From Cololabis saira (taxonomy: Eukaryota > Chordata > Actinopteri > Beloniformes > Belonidae), in contig NC_084591.1 of NCBI RefSeq assembly GCF_033807715.1, positions 31,274,590-31,338,589 of the forward strand: 64,000 bases of DNA, given 5' to 3'. A program made the position numbers and the translations under genes. This document shows, piece after piece, positions 31,820 to 43,391 of the stretch. Under the pieces are notes generated by a model. That model was not told the origin of the DNA. It saw nothing but the letters and a program-made list of their open reading frames with translations, and searched no databases. The stretch's first letter is position 1. Each line of letters opens with the position of its first letter.

Positions 31820-32814
31820 CAGTGTGGCTACATGCACATGAGGTGCGTTTGACTCTGCGATGCTAGGTGGCGCCACATGCACTTTTGCATTGCTGTTCTT
31901 CCGGTTAGTTCTTTGTAGTTCGTCTTCTTCTTCTCCTACTGTGTTGATATTCTGACTTCCGTTGTGTCATCACTTCCGGAAGGGGGAGTCCCAGGACAGT
32001 CACTAGCTCGGGCAAAGATCCTCTATACACAAGATAGCGCATTGCCGTTACTGGCAATGGTTTGAAACGGTATACACTTCCGGTCTCCTAAGTGGGCGTG
32101 GCCGCCCCTCTCCCTACATTGTTTTGGAACATACAACGCTAGATACAGTACAACTTTCTTCCAAAAAAGGCTTAAATAATAAAAATAATAGTATTATTAA
32201 CCAAAGAAGCAAGTTTTAAATTAGTTTTAAACTTCATTTTATACGTTGGGAAAACAATGAGAGCCAAATCTCGCGAGAGTGTGTTGCTCAGACAGAGACA
32301 GGTCTCAAACAAAGTTAATTTTCTCCTAATCTGTCGGTCTGAAAATGTCCATTTTGGTGTCAGAATGTTCAGAAGGTTTGTGGCTTTTGAAAAATGGGTC
32401 CCATATTTACTTAGGTTACTATGGGGCGAAGTAATTGGTAATAATCTGTGCTCACGTTCACTTTTCCCATAGGACTCAATAGACTCAGGACCTACTTCCG
32501 GTCTCCTAAGGGGGCGTGGCAGTCACGTGACACAGATACAAGAAACACAACCGTAGTGGGCTGTCTCGGTTATAGAACGTCTCTGGCTCGGGTAAGCGAG
32601 CCAGTGACTGCATCTATCCAGTAGTGCATTACTGGACGCATTCTGGAATAACTCGAATTAGAACCGCATTATCTCGCACTAATAGCTCGATCGCAAGAGC
32701 TTCAGTTCAGTTCGACTACAGTCTGGCTAAAGTGTATACGTGGCTTTTAAAAATTCGATATCGGTTGGATAAGCCAACAATTCGACTTTCTGTTAGTGCG
32801 TGTAAACGTACTGA
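31820..32814. mobile_element. Probable TIR MITE, about 1 kb
   Basis: The left end (cagtgtggctacatgcac) and the reverse of the right end (cagtacgtttacacgcac) match at most positions of about 20 bp, in the style of fish MITEs with 'gtttacatgcac' termini. The interior has 'ataactcgaattagaaccgc' and two copies of 'acttccggtctcctaag' (about 32076 and 32494). No transposase. Boundaries are approximate. Confidence 0.4.
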
Positions 32815-33305
32815 CTAACCTACAAAAGGAAGACACAAATCTGTGTCTCCACAGAAGATATTCAAATAACGATAAGATAGAACATGACATTTATCTTTTT
32901 TTTTCCATTACCGCTAGATTTAAGCAAAATCCAAATGTCACAAATGAAATTCTGTAATGGAAACAGCTCTAATTCAAAAATCCCAAATAGTCCCAAAACC
33001 TTTTTAGACTTTCATGAGGTTTGTCAGATGTGTTGATAAAACTGTTTATCGCAGTTGTGGGGTAGCAGCAATTGCATTTGTCAAAAACTACGGAGGTTTT
33101 TGTCCATCTTCTTCAAAGTTGAAAATTTCATTTGTGTTGTTCTGAAGAGAAGTCTCGCAGGACAAGATATTGAAAGTTATGTAGAGAATGTATCATACAG
33201 AGAAAAACACCATTCAGGAGTTTCGCTTTTCTTTTGCGAAAAGTGTAATGGTGAGACAACTATACTGTATATTGAGTTCATGGGTGTAAAATGAAATAAA
33301 GGTGA
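32815..33305. other. No gene seen
   Basis: Unassigned DNA; the 79-codon plus-strand frame at 33055-33294 has no recognisable domain. Confidence 0.4.
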
Positions 33306-33349
33306 TGCTCACATTTTCTTTGACATACTGTAGCACAGTTGCCCCACAG

Positions 33350-33590
33350 TAAGAAGGTTTCCGGTTTCAATGTAGGTGGGGACCTTTCTTTTCTGTAGTT
33401 TGCATGTTCTCCCTATGCTTGCATGGGTTTTCTCCAGATACCTCTGTTTCCTCCCGCAGTCTAAAAACATGGATGTCAGGTAAACTGCTGATTCTAAATT
33501 GATCATAGGGGTGAGTCTGTGTGGTTGTTTGTCTATATGTGGCCCTTCAATGGACTAGTCTTTCGCCCAGCAGATCCCTTTGTCCTTAAA
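33350..33590 (-). repeat. Fish interspersed repeat, reverse copy of the 14095 family
   Basis: Minus-strand wording ('gggagaacatgcaaact', 'ctgcgggagg', 'tgtttttaga') parallels the copy at 14095-14290. Confidence 0.55.
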
Positions 33591-33609
33591 CAGGAATATG
33601 GGTATAGAT

Positions 33610-33834
33610 CAGGGGTCACCAACCCTGGTCCTCGAGGGCCGGTGTCCTGCAGGTTTTATATGTTTCCCTGCTTTAACACACCTGATTTTAATTAACGGTG
33701 CTCATTAGCTTGTCATCAAGGTCTGGATAGTTCTGTTGATGACACAGCTCCTTTTACCACGGTGTGCTGAAGCAGGGTAACATCTAAAACCTGCAGGGAC
33801 ACCGGCCCTCGAGGACCAGGGTTGGTGACCCCTG
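33610..33834. mobile_element. hAT-type palindromic MITE, 225 bp
   Basis: Starts caggggtcaccaacc and ends ggttggtgacccctg, with long inverted ends including 'cctggtcctcgagggccgg' and its complement. The 8-bp duplication gtatagat flanks it exactly (33602-33609, 33835-33842), which is the hAT signature. Confidence 0.9.
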
Positions 33835-33842
33835 GTATAGAT

Positions 33843-34464
33843 AGTGGATGGATGGACATTTACGTAGCTTGTGAATATTGTGTTAATTCAAATTTTACAA
33901 ATTCCTGCCTTTCGTGACACAGAATCAACAGTTTTGATGACTTAATCAAGTTACTTTTCCTGTCTGGGTGCATTTTTTGTAGAGGAAGAAAAGAAGAGAT
34001 GGGACCTCACTTACATTACACACCTCTCTGTGTGGCAGGAACGTTATGTACTCAGATCAGCTGGAGATGTAGATGGAATCTTAAAGTCCGAACTGTGTGA
34101 GATTGATAGCAGATAGTCATTCACTCCATGAGGGCGCTTCAGTATCTCCATTGACATTTACTGTACCTCCCAGGACACTGGTTTACGACACTTTATGAAG
34201 AAAGTGAGGGGGACAAGAACAGGGAAAAAAAAAAATTCAAGTTTCATGTCTCCCTTTATTTTACCGAGGGTAAATACAATGTTTAGATGAATTGCATTTG
34301 CTATGTGGCAAATACAGTTTGGCTGTTCTGTTTAATACCAATGTCAAAACATTTTTTTCTAGTTTTACTATGCTTTGATAATGAAAATGGTATCAAACCT
34401 TACGGTACTTCCAGCTGGGGCTTTTCTGTGTGTAGTTTGAATGTCTCACATTGCACATATGACA
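33843..34464. other. No gene seen
   Basis: Unassigned DNA; no exon-like frame or repeat end was recognised. Confidence 0.4.
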
Positions 34465-34606
34465 CTAGGGGTGAGCCAGTGATGGACTGCAGACCTTTCC
34501 AGGGTGTTCCCTTACTTTCAACCAGCGAGGGCTGGTATAGGTTCCAGCAGACCTCCATGACCATTAATAGGATTTAAATATATAATATGGATGGATGGAT
34601 GTAAAC
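34465..34606 (+). repeat. 3' part of a fish interspersed repeat ending (atgg)n
   Basis: 'gtgatggactgcagacctt', 'ccagggtgttccc', 'gctggtataggttccagca' and the closing atggatggatg are the usual end of the family whose other part is seen at 14095. A sister piece lies at 49905-50035. Confidence 0.6.
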
Positions 34607-35272
34607 ACTGTTTATCATTAGCTAACATCACAGAACTCGACAGCACACCGGCTGAGTTCTCCAATGGTTCTCCTTATATCATTAATTATTTCCTAATCTC
34701 TCTCACAACGGGATATAAGCCTGTGGTTTCCCATCTGTCAATTTATATTTTTAATCTCTTCTTCAAAACATCATCAAAACTCCTGCATGAATGCATAGTT
34801 CTTATTTTGAAACTTGTCATTGTTGTTTGCTCTTCCAGATACTACACAACACGTAAGCTAAATTTTATTGAAATAAGACAAAGCACGAATGAAAACAGCT
34901 ATAAATACTATTGTAGTGCTGCTGGGCCCAAAAACAATTGAGTTGTAGTTCCTGTACTTTGTTACCGTGGTTGTTTAAAGCAGCACAATGTAACTTTCAG
35001 CTTTTGTTGAGTTTGGCGGCTCCTTTGGACAAAAGCGGTAGTGCTTTACCCGAAAGAACACTACATTTCCCATGAGCACCAGCGCGTACTGCCGGAAAAC
35101 TCCTGTCCCCGTCGCGTGCATTTGTTTTGATAGTGAATTAAATAAGACGGGACGGACTTTCAAAACTACTTTTCTGTTTTCAGCGGCCGTTTGCAGGATG
35201 GATAGCGAAGAGGTAATGTATCTATTTTTGGCTAAACAATATAATATGACGATGTTGAAAATCACTAACACT

Positions 35273-36144
35273 GTGTCCTAACTGCATGTGACGCGAGCGA
35301 GCGTCAGCGACAAAAACAATTCCATTGCTTTATTTTCTATTGGACTGTCCAAACTGAACGCAAGCGAGGCAGCGCGACGTGGCGCGCCGTTTTGAGCTGA
35401 ACATTTGTCGGACGCCCTGCTTCTATTTTCTTCCTGTCGCTCGCTTTGAAACCTGGTTGAAAGTGCTGTAGGAAACAGTCATTTCAATACAAGAACCTCA
35501 ATCAAGTGGCAGCTGGCTGGAGGGAGATCGCCAGGGAGCTGGAAGGTTCTGATAAGATAACAAGATATAATAATAAGATAATATATAATAATAATATAAT
35601 AATAGGATAATATTTCTTTCTGCCACTTAATTGAGATTTTTGTAGTGAAATGAGGAGGTATCAGAGAGATAACTTCTCATTTCAACCGTTCTTCATCCAT
35701 GACCGTTTCCTACAGCGCTTTCAACCGGCTTTCAATGCGAGCGGCAGGAAGAAAATAGAACAACATTTAAATATCACAATATCAAGCTTGTTTTCTGTTT
35801 AGAAAGTACAAATGTAGGAAGATTACAAGTACTCACCCATCTTTTACTTGTCTCTTTACTCTTTTTGGAGTTATTTTAGGAGTTTCTTTCAGGAGTGCAG
35901 GGGCGGGTAGTGTGGTGAATAACGGCTGATTTATGGTTCCGCTGATTTAATGGTTCCGCGTAAAATCGACGCCGTACGGTCTGCGTTGGTGTAACGCGGA
36001 ACAATAAATCAGACTTTTAAAAAGCGAGTTTCAGCTGTCAATCAAAATAATGTGGGGGCCCATAACGCGTTCGGTTTGGACAGAGAGCGTCCAATGCCAC
36101 GCAGTGCGACACGATAGTCGGATGCTCGCGTGCAGTTAGGACAG
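35273..36144. mobile_element. Nested TIR element with 'tgtcctaactgca' ends
   Basis: Left tgtcctaactgca and right tgcagttaggaca are perfect inverted 13-mers. Both lead into 'cgcgagc' words, and internal sequence has further mirrored patches (gcgagcggcaggaagaaaat / attttcttcctgtcgctcgc). No clear target duplication was found and no coding frame exists. Confidence 0.65.
35927..36015. repeat. Harbinger-like MITE fragment
   Basis: Contains 'gctgatttatggttccgc' and, inverted, 'gtgtaacgcggaaca' plus 'ataaatcag'. It is a shorter relative, in the other orientation, of the MITE at 36906-37024. Family class by resemblance only. Confidence 0.55.
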
Positions 36145-36504
36145 GCTGTAAGCAGTGTTGGGCAAGTTACATCCAAAATATAATACATTATATATTACTA
36201 GTTACTGTCATTTGAAAGTAATTAGTTACATTACAATATTACTATATCTGAATTGTAATGCGTTACACTACTTGTGTATTACTTTTGAGTTACTTTCAAC
36301 AAAATAGCAAAAAAAGATAAATCTTGTCCCACTGGCAGATTTTTCTACTTATTTCAAGTGAAAATTTACTTGAAACAGGTGAAAATTGTCAAATAAGTTA
36401 TTTTTCTGGTGTTATTTTTCTGGTGATGACTCTAAATGTTGAAATAGCAGTAAAACCACATTCATTGATGAAATGACATAAGGGATGGAAAGGAGGGATG
36501 GCAG

Positions 36505-36695
36505 TTTTACAGGGGGGATGATTTGGACCGTTTTTATTTCAGGGGGGATGATTTGGACCGTTTTTATTTCAGGGATGATTTGGACCGTTTTTATTTCAGG
36601 GGGGATGATTTGGACCGTTTTTATTTCAGGGGGGATGATTTGGACCGTTTTTATTTCAGGGGGGGGGTGATTTGGACCGTTTTAATTTCAGGGGG
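36505..36695. repeat. 30-bp minisatellite
   Basis: About six units of ggggggatgatttgga followed by ccgtttttatttca; one unit is five bases shorter. The unit being 30 bp keeps a reading frame open on the plus strand, but this is a repeat effect. Confidence 0.9.
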
Positions 36696-36905
36696 GTGCC
36701 ATCACATCACCCCTCATCCCCCCTCAACTCGAATACTGCTCACACGGAACTCAGAACTTCTTCATAAATAACTCCCAGAGAGAAAAAAAAACACCAGCAA
36801 GCTAACAAACAAACCAATAAAGCTCTCAGAGTTAACAAAACGAACCAGCAATCATCAACTCGCAGCTGTTTTAACCTCTCCTCCTGATGGGCTGCAGGTG
36901 TGGTT

Positions 36906-37024
36906 TAAGGCTGATTTATGGTTCCGCGTTACACCAACGCAGGCCATACGCCGTGGGTTACGCGAACTACTGCGTACCCTACGGCGAAAGCTCTGCGTCG
37001 ATTTAACGCGGAACCATAAATCCG
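36906..37024. mobile_element. Harbinger-like MITE, about 119 bp
   Basis: Inverted ends: 'tgatttatggttccgcgtta' at the left and its complement 'taacgcggaaccataaatc' at the right. The centre 'ccgtgggttacgcg...cctacggcg' is typical of a small fish MITE. Nested in the hAT element. Confidence 0.7.
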
Positions 37025-37383
37025 CTCTCACAGCGCGACTGACTGTGAGCCCGGGTCGTGCTCCTCGCCGCGCGCAGCTCCTCGCCGACTCCGCGCTCAT
37101 ATATAAATGTATAAAGCCCATATACTGTATTAATACAGCCTCACTTGGCCGAGCCCTAACGCTGAGACCATGGTAGATTTAAGTTACACGCGGACACGCC
37201 GCACTGTTGACTTTTCCCTGCCGGCTCTGCTCACTGAACAGTCCCCACGCAAACAGTGTCCAGCGGCGCTACGTTCCGCCGCGCCGCGTTCGCTTTTTTC
37301 TGTTGTCTCGCGGACGCGGTGTTGGTGAATTCTTTAAAAAACAACAGCTAAACGGGTTAAAATGCGTTGTAACGCGCGTTACT

Positions 37384-38945
37384 TACCGTATTTTCGCGAC
37401 CATATGGCGCACTGTGTGGAAAGGCGCACCCTCAGTTTTGTGTGTCATTTTTGGTTTTAAAACACACATACGGCGCACCGACCCAAAAGGCGCCGTCTAC
37501 GGAGACGGAGCTGCACAGCACACACGCACGCTGCAGAACACACACGCGCTAAAAATACAGCGGAAGCAAAAGTTTGATATTTTATTTCACTTTTCACATC
37601 AATCAAACCCTTCAAAGGTTCATATTCTGTTTCTGCATTAAAGAATTTAAAAAAACCACCGGGTTGCTGCACATAAACCTGTCTCAGCCACTGATCATCT
37701 CCTCATCCATCCAGCCCTTTTCATTTCACTCTGGCTGGAAAAGTCTCTTTAGGGAACGCTTTTCTTTTAAAAATCCCGAAAGCGGCGGTCCCGGGTCCCG
37801 CTCCCCGTCTGCTCCCTCGCGCTGGACCGGGTCCGCTCCCCGTCTGCTCCCTCGCGCTGGACCGGGTCCCGGGTCCCGGGTCCCGGTCCCGGTCCCGGTC
37901 CGCCCCCCCCCCCGCGCTGGTCCCACGGCGGTCCCGGGTCCCGGGACCGCCGCGCTGGACCCGCTCACACACACGCGCTGTCGGGGAGCCGGTACCGGGT
38001 TGTATGCGACAGGAGCTCCGTTAATTCAGCTGCCAGTCCGAATTTCCAGACCTGTCTCAGCTTCTTGATCATCATCCTTTCATCCAGCCCCCTCTTTTCA
38101 TTCACCCTTATAATGACTCCGGCTGGAAACGTCTTATGCAAAGTTTTTATTTTAAAAATCCCCATACAGTTTCTGTCCATCAGCTGCGCCAGGCAAGCGC
38201 CACATAAACCAGTAAGTGTGTGTCGCGCTGCGAAAAACACCCGCGCATGTCGGGATCCGGTACCGGGTTTATAACCGACAGATTTGGCTGCAAATTTCGG
38301 AGGGTGAAGCTGATCTGACCTGAGACAGACCCCAGAAATCTCTGCTCGTAAAACGGCCGGGAACCAGGTCATCGGACCCGCTTTGGGAACCAGGAAGTCG
38401 GCTGCAGCAGCGCGCATCACCGCGCTGCTCCAGCCGCGGCTTTAACCGGGGAAAGTGACCGCTTCCGACCGGCCGGGACCGGAGGAGCCCACATGGACTT
38501 GTAGTAGGGACTCCCGGGGTAAGAGCACCGGCACTTCAGCCGGATCTGCCCCGGGATGCGGCGATCGGACCCGCAAACCCACGGCAGGTGCATCCTCGGT
38601 TCTGACATGCAAAACACACGCGCTGCAGAACACGCACACACAAGTGTGCTTATTTAAATAGAGCGGAGCAAAACTTAGTTTGGTTGTATTTTACACATCA
38701 AGCAAATCCTTAAAAGTTTTCATCATCTGTTTCCGCATTAAACAGCTCAGTGGATGGTCTCATTCACGTCGCAACTCACGGGGGCTTCACCCGCCCCCTT
38801 CTCTTTTTACAGTTCTCATGGTGGCCGGCCTTACATTACCGTAATTCAGGTAATAGACACGGCGCACCGTTTCTTAAGGCGCCCGGCACATTTAAAAAAA
38901 AAAAAAAAAAAAAAAGTTGCGCCTTATGGTCGCGAAAATACGGTA
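37384..38945. mobile_element. TIR element 'taccgtattttcgcgac', 1.56 kb
   Basis: A 28-bp inverted repeat with one mismatch bounds it (TACCGTATTTTCGCGACC then ATATGGCGCA or ATAAGGCGCA). No coding capacity. Internal direct repeats include 'ccagcccttttcattt' against 'ccagccccctcttttcatt' with following 'ggctggaaa', and 'gtttctgcattaaa' against 'gtttccgcattaaa', so the body is a decayed tandem. Two CG-rich runs near 37860-37905 are gtcccg repeats. It is the innermost large insertion in the hAT element. Confidence 0.8.
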
Positions 38946-39875
38946 GATTGTAACGAGTAAAATATTACCGAAAATTTATTAGTAATGCGTTATATTACTG
39001 CGTTACAGCAAATAGTAATACATTACTGTAATTGCGTTACTTTTGTAACGCGTTACCCCCAACACTGGCTGTAAGTTCAACTTGGTTTTATTAGTGAAGT
39101 CACCCCCGCCCCTCTGTCCTGTTTCAGCGTTTCTACTGAACCTTTTTCCTGTCACGTTTTTTAGAGGGACTTCGTCATAAATTAGTAGTACAACATACAT
39201 ACTGACAAAATAAAAAAATTCTTTATAACCTGTGAATAACTGAATGCCCATTCCTTATATTTTGCAGATCAGCCCTGCACAATTTTACAGTTCTCAGGAA
39301 AAAAATAATAGAACCCAAGACGAATCCCCTGTATGTGAAAACATTCTAATTTTGATTCTTATTGAACACAGAACTCTACATTTACATTTGTATCATAACA
39401 ATTCTGTCTCTCTTGTCGGACATCCATCCTCGTCTTTCATCTCACGCCAGCGAGTGAACGCCGGGCCAATGTTTATTCTTGTCCGGGTATTTAGCTTGTT
39501 ACTCTCCCGCTTCCTTTTTTCGCCTCCTCCGATAAAACTTTTATTTTCTTCGGTTTTTTCGCTGCTTCGGCCATGATACCAGCTTCTGCTGAGCTCTGCG
39601 CTCCAAGCCCCGCCCAGCTTTGGTCTCGACTACGAATCGGGAAGGAGGGGGATGTGACGTATGCCGTAAAGCAGTCAAAGCCGTAAAAATGTGTAGTTTT
39701 TTAGTGTGGCAGGGTTCCTACCATGCTCCTCAAAGTTACATAGTGCCAGTGAAGGTGATACAGACCCCCCAGACCATGACAGAGGTGTCAGTAAACCTGT
39801 TGGAAGTTGATGTACCATCACAATGACTCTGGAAATATGATATTAAGGTGGAAAAGTTACATAGTGCTGCTTTAA

Positions 39876-40536
39876 TACAAAGAGACAAATAAAATTAATT
39901 TATCAAAATATGTCTAATATAATGAAAATAGGTATATTTTATTATTTTCTTCATATTCAAAATAATCACTTATCATCTGCGATTCATAATCTATTTGCCA
40001 TCGAAGAAAACAAATTTAAAAAATTGAAGCACTTGAAACACAAACTGGCAATAGTAGTGTTGAAAATTGTGCAAACTAAATTATTGATTTGATAAACTTG
40101 ACATTTAATTTTTGAAGGGACATAAGAGGAGATTCATTCTGTTTCTGAGAGTGAATAATTGGGTTTTTGAAGTGACTACCAGCTTAAAAACCGCAGACAA
40201 CCCTGTCCCTTTCTTCCGGGTCACATCTGTCAGTGAGTATTCAGATTTATGGGGTCTCAGGATATCACAGACCCGGTTAAAGAACTATTCAGCCCCTCCA
40301 CCAGTAATGACTAACAAAACAGCTGATGGCAACCAGTAACTGAAACTCAGTGTGACGCAAGGGCAAAATGATGACTAACTGGAAAAAAATAACACGAGCA
40401 AGAAAGTAAATGAAATTAAAAGTTAGGGAAAAAACTATATAAAATAGGGGCCGGTTGGTACACTTTTCACTGTTGGTTCAAACTTCAAACAATTAGCCAT
40501 TCCATCACAGGGTCACGTACAGACAAACAACACACA
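39876..40536. other. No gene seen
   Basis: AT-rich, unassigned DNA following the TTAA element. Confidence 0.4.
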
Positions 40537-40539
40537 CTA

Positions 40540-41283
40540 TAGTCCAGGGGCCAGAGCCCAACATTTCACTGGTCAGTACCACTCAAGGTGACAAAACTTG
40601 CTTATAATTTTTTGAAAAGATACATGTCTATAGATGATATTTTGGTATGATAACCCTTCCTGAGTGGAAGCTGTATCATAGTTATCAGCTCATGAAGTTA
40701 CACATCCCCTTCAGAAAATTACATTTTAGATGCTGCTGCATATCCTGGTTTAGACTCATGTAGGATATCTGTCCATGTTTCACAATATTGTCTTTGGTAT
40801 CATTTTAAAGCGGACCTTTGAAGCATGCATTCAAGCTAAGATGTGATACATTTCCTGAATCCTTATGGTCCTGTGAGTATTCAAATTTTTGTATTTTGTG
40901 TCTCTGTTGTTCCTAGATGACACAGGGCTAAAAGATAGTATATCATTTAGGTGAAAATGGTGTAAAAATGTGTGTTGTTTATAGTTTAAAGAGCTGCAGT
41001 GACCTCGATGTTGGTCAGAAAGATTCACATCTTAGCTTGAGTGAATGCTTAAAATAATACAAAAGACAATATTGTGAAACATTGACAGATATCCTGTACA
41101 TGAGTCTAAACCAGGATCTAAAATGTAATTTTCTGAACTTCATGAGCTGATAACTATGATACAGCTGCCACTCAGGAAGGTTATCATACCAAAATATCAT
41201 CTACAGACATGGATCTTTTCAAAAATTATAAGCAAGTTTTGTCACCTTGAGTGGTACTGATATTTGGTCTGGCCCATGGACTA
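40540..41283. mobile_element. Foldback element, 744 bp
   Basis: Arms of about 300 bp are reverse complements (starting tagtccaggggcc on the left and ending ggcccatggacta on the right), for example 'acaaaacttgcttata' against 'ataagcaagttttgt'. The trinucleotide cta stands outside each end, a possible 3-bp duplication of the Harbinger type. Arms have diverged more than those at 17361-18873, so it is older. No coding capacity. Confidence 0.75.
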
Positions 41284-41529
41284 CTAATTCCTATGGGCAA
41301 GCAAGCAAGGAAAGAACATGCAAACAGCACAGAAAGAGTTGAACCAGGGACCACCTTGCTGTAAGGCAACAGCGCTAACCACAAATCTACCATGCTGTGC
41401 TGTCTGTGAGATTCCTTTGTTTTTTGGTTGTCTTTTTTTAAAACAGGAATCATATATGTGACAGTTCTCACTGATACAGTATTGACAGAAAGGTCTGGGG
41501 TGCATAATTCATGTACCCACTTCATGCTA

Positions 41530-42860
41530 TAAATGCACCGAACCCAAAACTCCTTTGGGAAGGTGCTTGGAGATGGCTGTCAACAGACGAGGCGGACGTC
41601 AACTCCATCGGATCCAGACTCAGGAGTTGGTATAATCTCTTTCTTTTTACTAGCAACTTTTGATGAAACCTTTTGTTATGGCTTCTTGTGTGCTTTAAAA
41701 AAAGCCTCTTTGTTTCTGGCCTTTCCTCCTCTAGCTGTCTTTTTATGGTTGTTTCTTTCAGGATTGCAGTGTTTCTCTGTCTCCTGACAGAAAATCCCAC
41801 TTTCCTATGCTGGGTCTTTGGAAATGGCTGCACATTTTCAGGGTTGAAATAAATGGCAGAAAGACCACTTGGATCTGGAACAAGACATCCAGTAGCATGG
41901 AGGGGCTGGGGATTAGGTGAGGCAGTGGCAGTGCCAGGCTGGTTAAAACGAGTTGCAGGGACAGCAGCAGCCTGACGGTGAGTAGAGGAAGTGATAGACC
42001 ATGGATGCCCTGTGACCTTGGCTGATGCAAAATCTTAATCTGCAGACGCCTATTAAAGAAGAGAAAAATTCCAGTTGAGCGAAATCCAGACTGGATCTTT
42101 GTCTTGTTTGCTGCCAAAGGATACAAAGAGGCAATAACTCCTGCCATATTATAAATGGACATTGCTTGGCTTGGGTTGTTCAGCATCCATGCATCACAAG
42201 CTGTGTTTACTTGTTTTTAAACGTCCATACACTGAACAGTTGAGAGGCTTGAACCTGTGTGAACACTGTGGTGGGAAGGATCATTTACAATTCCATTTTC
42301 TTTTGCATAATCAAACCGTGATTAAATGGTGGGAGTTATGAATATCCAGTAGAAAAAGACAGGGTCTCCTTTAAGTGCATTTTCTATTTCCCACAAAATA
42401 CCTGATGAAATCCATATCCTTTATCCAAAATCCTTCATCCACCCTGGCAGGTTTTCTCCTGCTCTGCAACCTGGCAGTTCACTGGGATCCCTGAAACCCA
42501 TCCTTGGAAATAGAGTGGAATGCTGTTGCCTATAGTTGAGACAGCACCAGCGAAGGCGAGCGGGTCACTGAGCTGACCTGCTTATATCCCTGCCTGGCAA
42601 CCACCCTGTTCAGCATCTGCGCAGTGGTGACACCTGTCTCATCCATGTTCCATGTATTACACAGAGGAACCCTGTAGCTTACAGTCACTGCCTCTCAATC
42701 GTAAAAGAGGGCGCCGCTCCACCGTATTTTGCTGCTGTTGCTAATGCAATGCTTGTGGCCTGCATGGCTTTCTTCTTGAAAGAAAAGAGTGAAGTGTTCA
42801 GAATGCCGTGAACCAGTCAGGACCAGCTGCATCAAAGACCAGGAGTCAAGTATTTTAATG
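41530..42860 (-). pseudogene. Tigger/pogo-like transposase, decayed
   Basis: In three minus-strand frames the order of a CENP-B/pogo-type DDE transposase can be followed: AAGPDWFTAF near 42830, NTWNMDETGVTTAQ and VVARQGYKQ near 42650-42580, FAKENGIV and SSLSTVQCMDV with VNTACDAWMLNNPSQAM near 42310-42170, and GVIASLYPLAAN then IQSGFRSTGIF near 42150-42070. The catalytic first Asp lies in NMDETG. Stops and frameshifts throughout show it is dead. The termini of the parent transposon were not found. Assignment to Tigger/pogo rests on these motifs. Confidence 0.7.
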
Positions 42861-43199
42861 GGATTCACATGAGCAAGATAATAGACAAAGTACTTTGCTT
42901 CATTTCCAAAATGCAGTATATGGCAGTGGACTTGGCCGGATACTCAGCCAGGTTACTCTACAGCTCTGCTGAAAATGTTTGACTTATGGTGTTGCTAACT
43001 GATAGCTACATCTAACTCTTTCTCTAACTCTCTTGCCATCAATCTCATCCATGCTGATCATTTTACAGTATCTGCCGAGGGTATTGAATGGTAAATCATA
43101 GTTCTAATCAATATGTGAATGTCTTCATTACTGTTTTTACCGTGCAATACTTTTTCCCGGCCTATATGTGCAATATTTCACCACATGTGTAGTTATGTT
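42861..43199. other. No gene seen
   Basis: Unassigned DNA between the transposase remnant and the next repeat tail. Confidence 0.4.
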
Positions 43200-43391
43200 A
43201 TTATCTGTAGATAGGATCTCAGGCCTTGATTTCACCATTCAAAATGCACCTTAAACTTTTTATATTTTTATATTATTTATATTTCTTATCTGTTTGCACT
43301 GGAGAGGTGATGCTGCTTTTAATCTCACTGTAGCCTACGTATAATGACAATAAAAAGTATTCTATTCTATTCTATTCTATTCTATTCTATA
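43200..43391 (+). repeat. Retroposon 3' tail with (TTCTA)n
   Basis: The text 'ataatgacaataaaaagtat' leads into about seven tandem tctat units (43358-43391). The same 'aatgacaataaagaat' ending closes the LINE at 61152-61762, so both are LINE-type tails. Confidence 0.65.

Larger units (their letters stand above)
36153..39067. mobile_element. hAT-type element, 2.9 kb, with nested insertions
   Basis: Starts cagtgttgggcaagttac and ends gttacccccaacactg. The 8-bp duplication gctgtaag flanks it exactly (36145-36152, 39068-39075). The ends are TA-rich with repeated 'gttac', the style of a widespread fish hAT family. The interior holds a minisatellite, a MITE and the TIR element 37384-38945. No transposase frame is present. 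Confidence 0.88.
34979..39871. mobile_element. TTAA-flanked TIR element, 4.9 kb composite
   Basis: Left end agcagcacaatgtaacttt and reverse of the right end agcagcactatgtaacttt differ at one base. TTAA stands directly outside both ends (34975-34978, 39872-39875). TTAA duplications are typical of piggyBac and Kolobok superfamilies. No transposase is visible, and most of the length is later nested insertions (35273-36147 and 36153-39067). A non-autonomous element is the best reading. Confidence 0.8.

Noticed and set aside
35072..35281. 69-codon frame that could be a small host gene (MSTSAYCRKT)
   Set aside because: It runs from the terminal part of the TTAA element towards the nested one and has no recognised motif; a hidden exon cannot be fully excluded.
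36485..36700. CRISPR-like array
   Set aside because: The units are contiguous 30-bp repeats without unique spacers, in a eukaryotic transposon. The same reasoning excludes the 23-bp GC arrays.
36485..36771. Repeated peptide GGMIWTVFIS / RGDDLDRFYF
   Set aside because: Translation of the 30-bp minisatellite; two frames are open at once because the unit is a multiple of three.
37721..38068. Arg/Gly/Pro-rich frames around the gtcccg repeats
   Set aside because: Low-complexity GC-rich repeat read in several frames.
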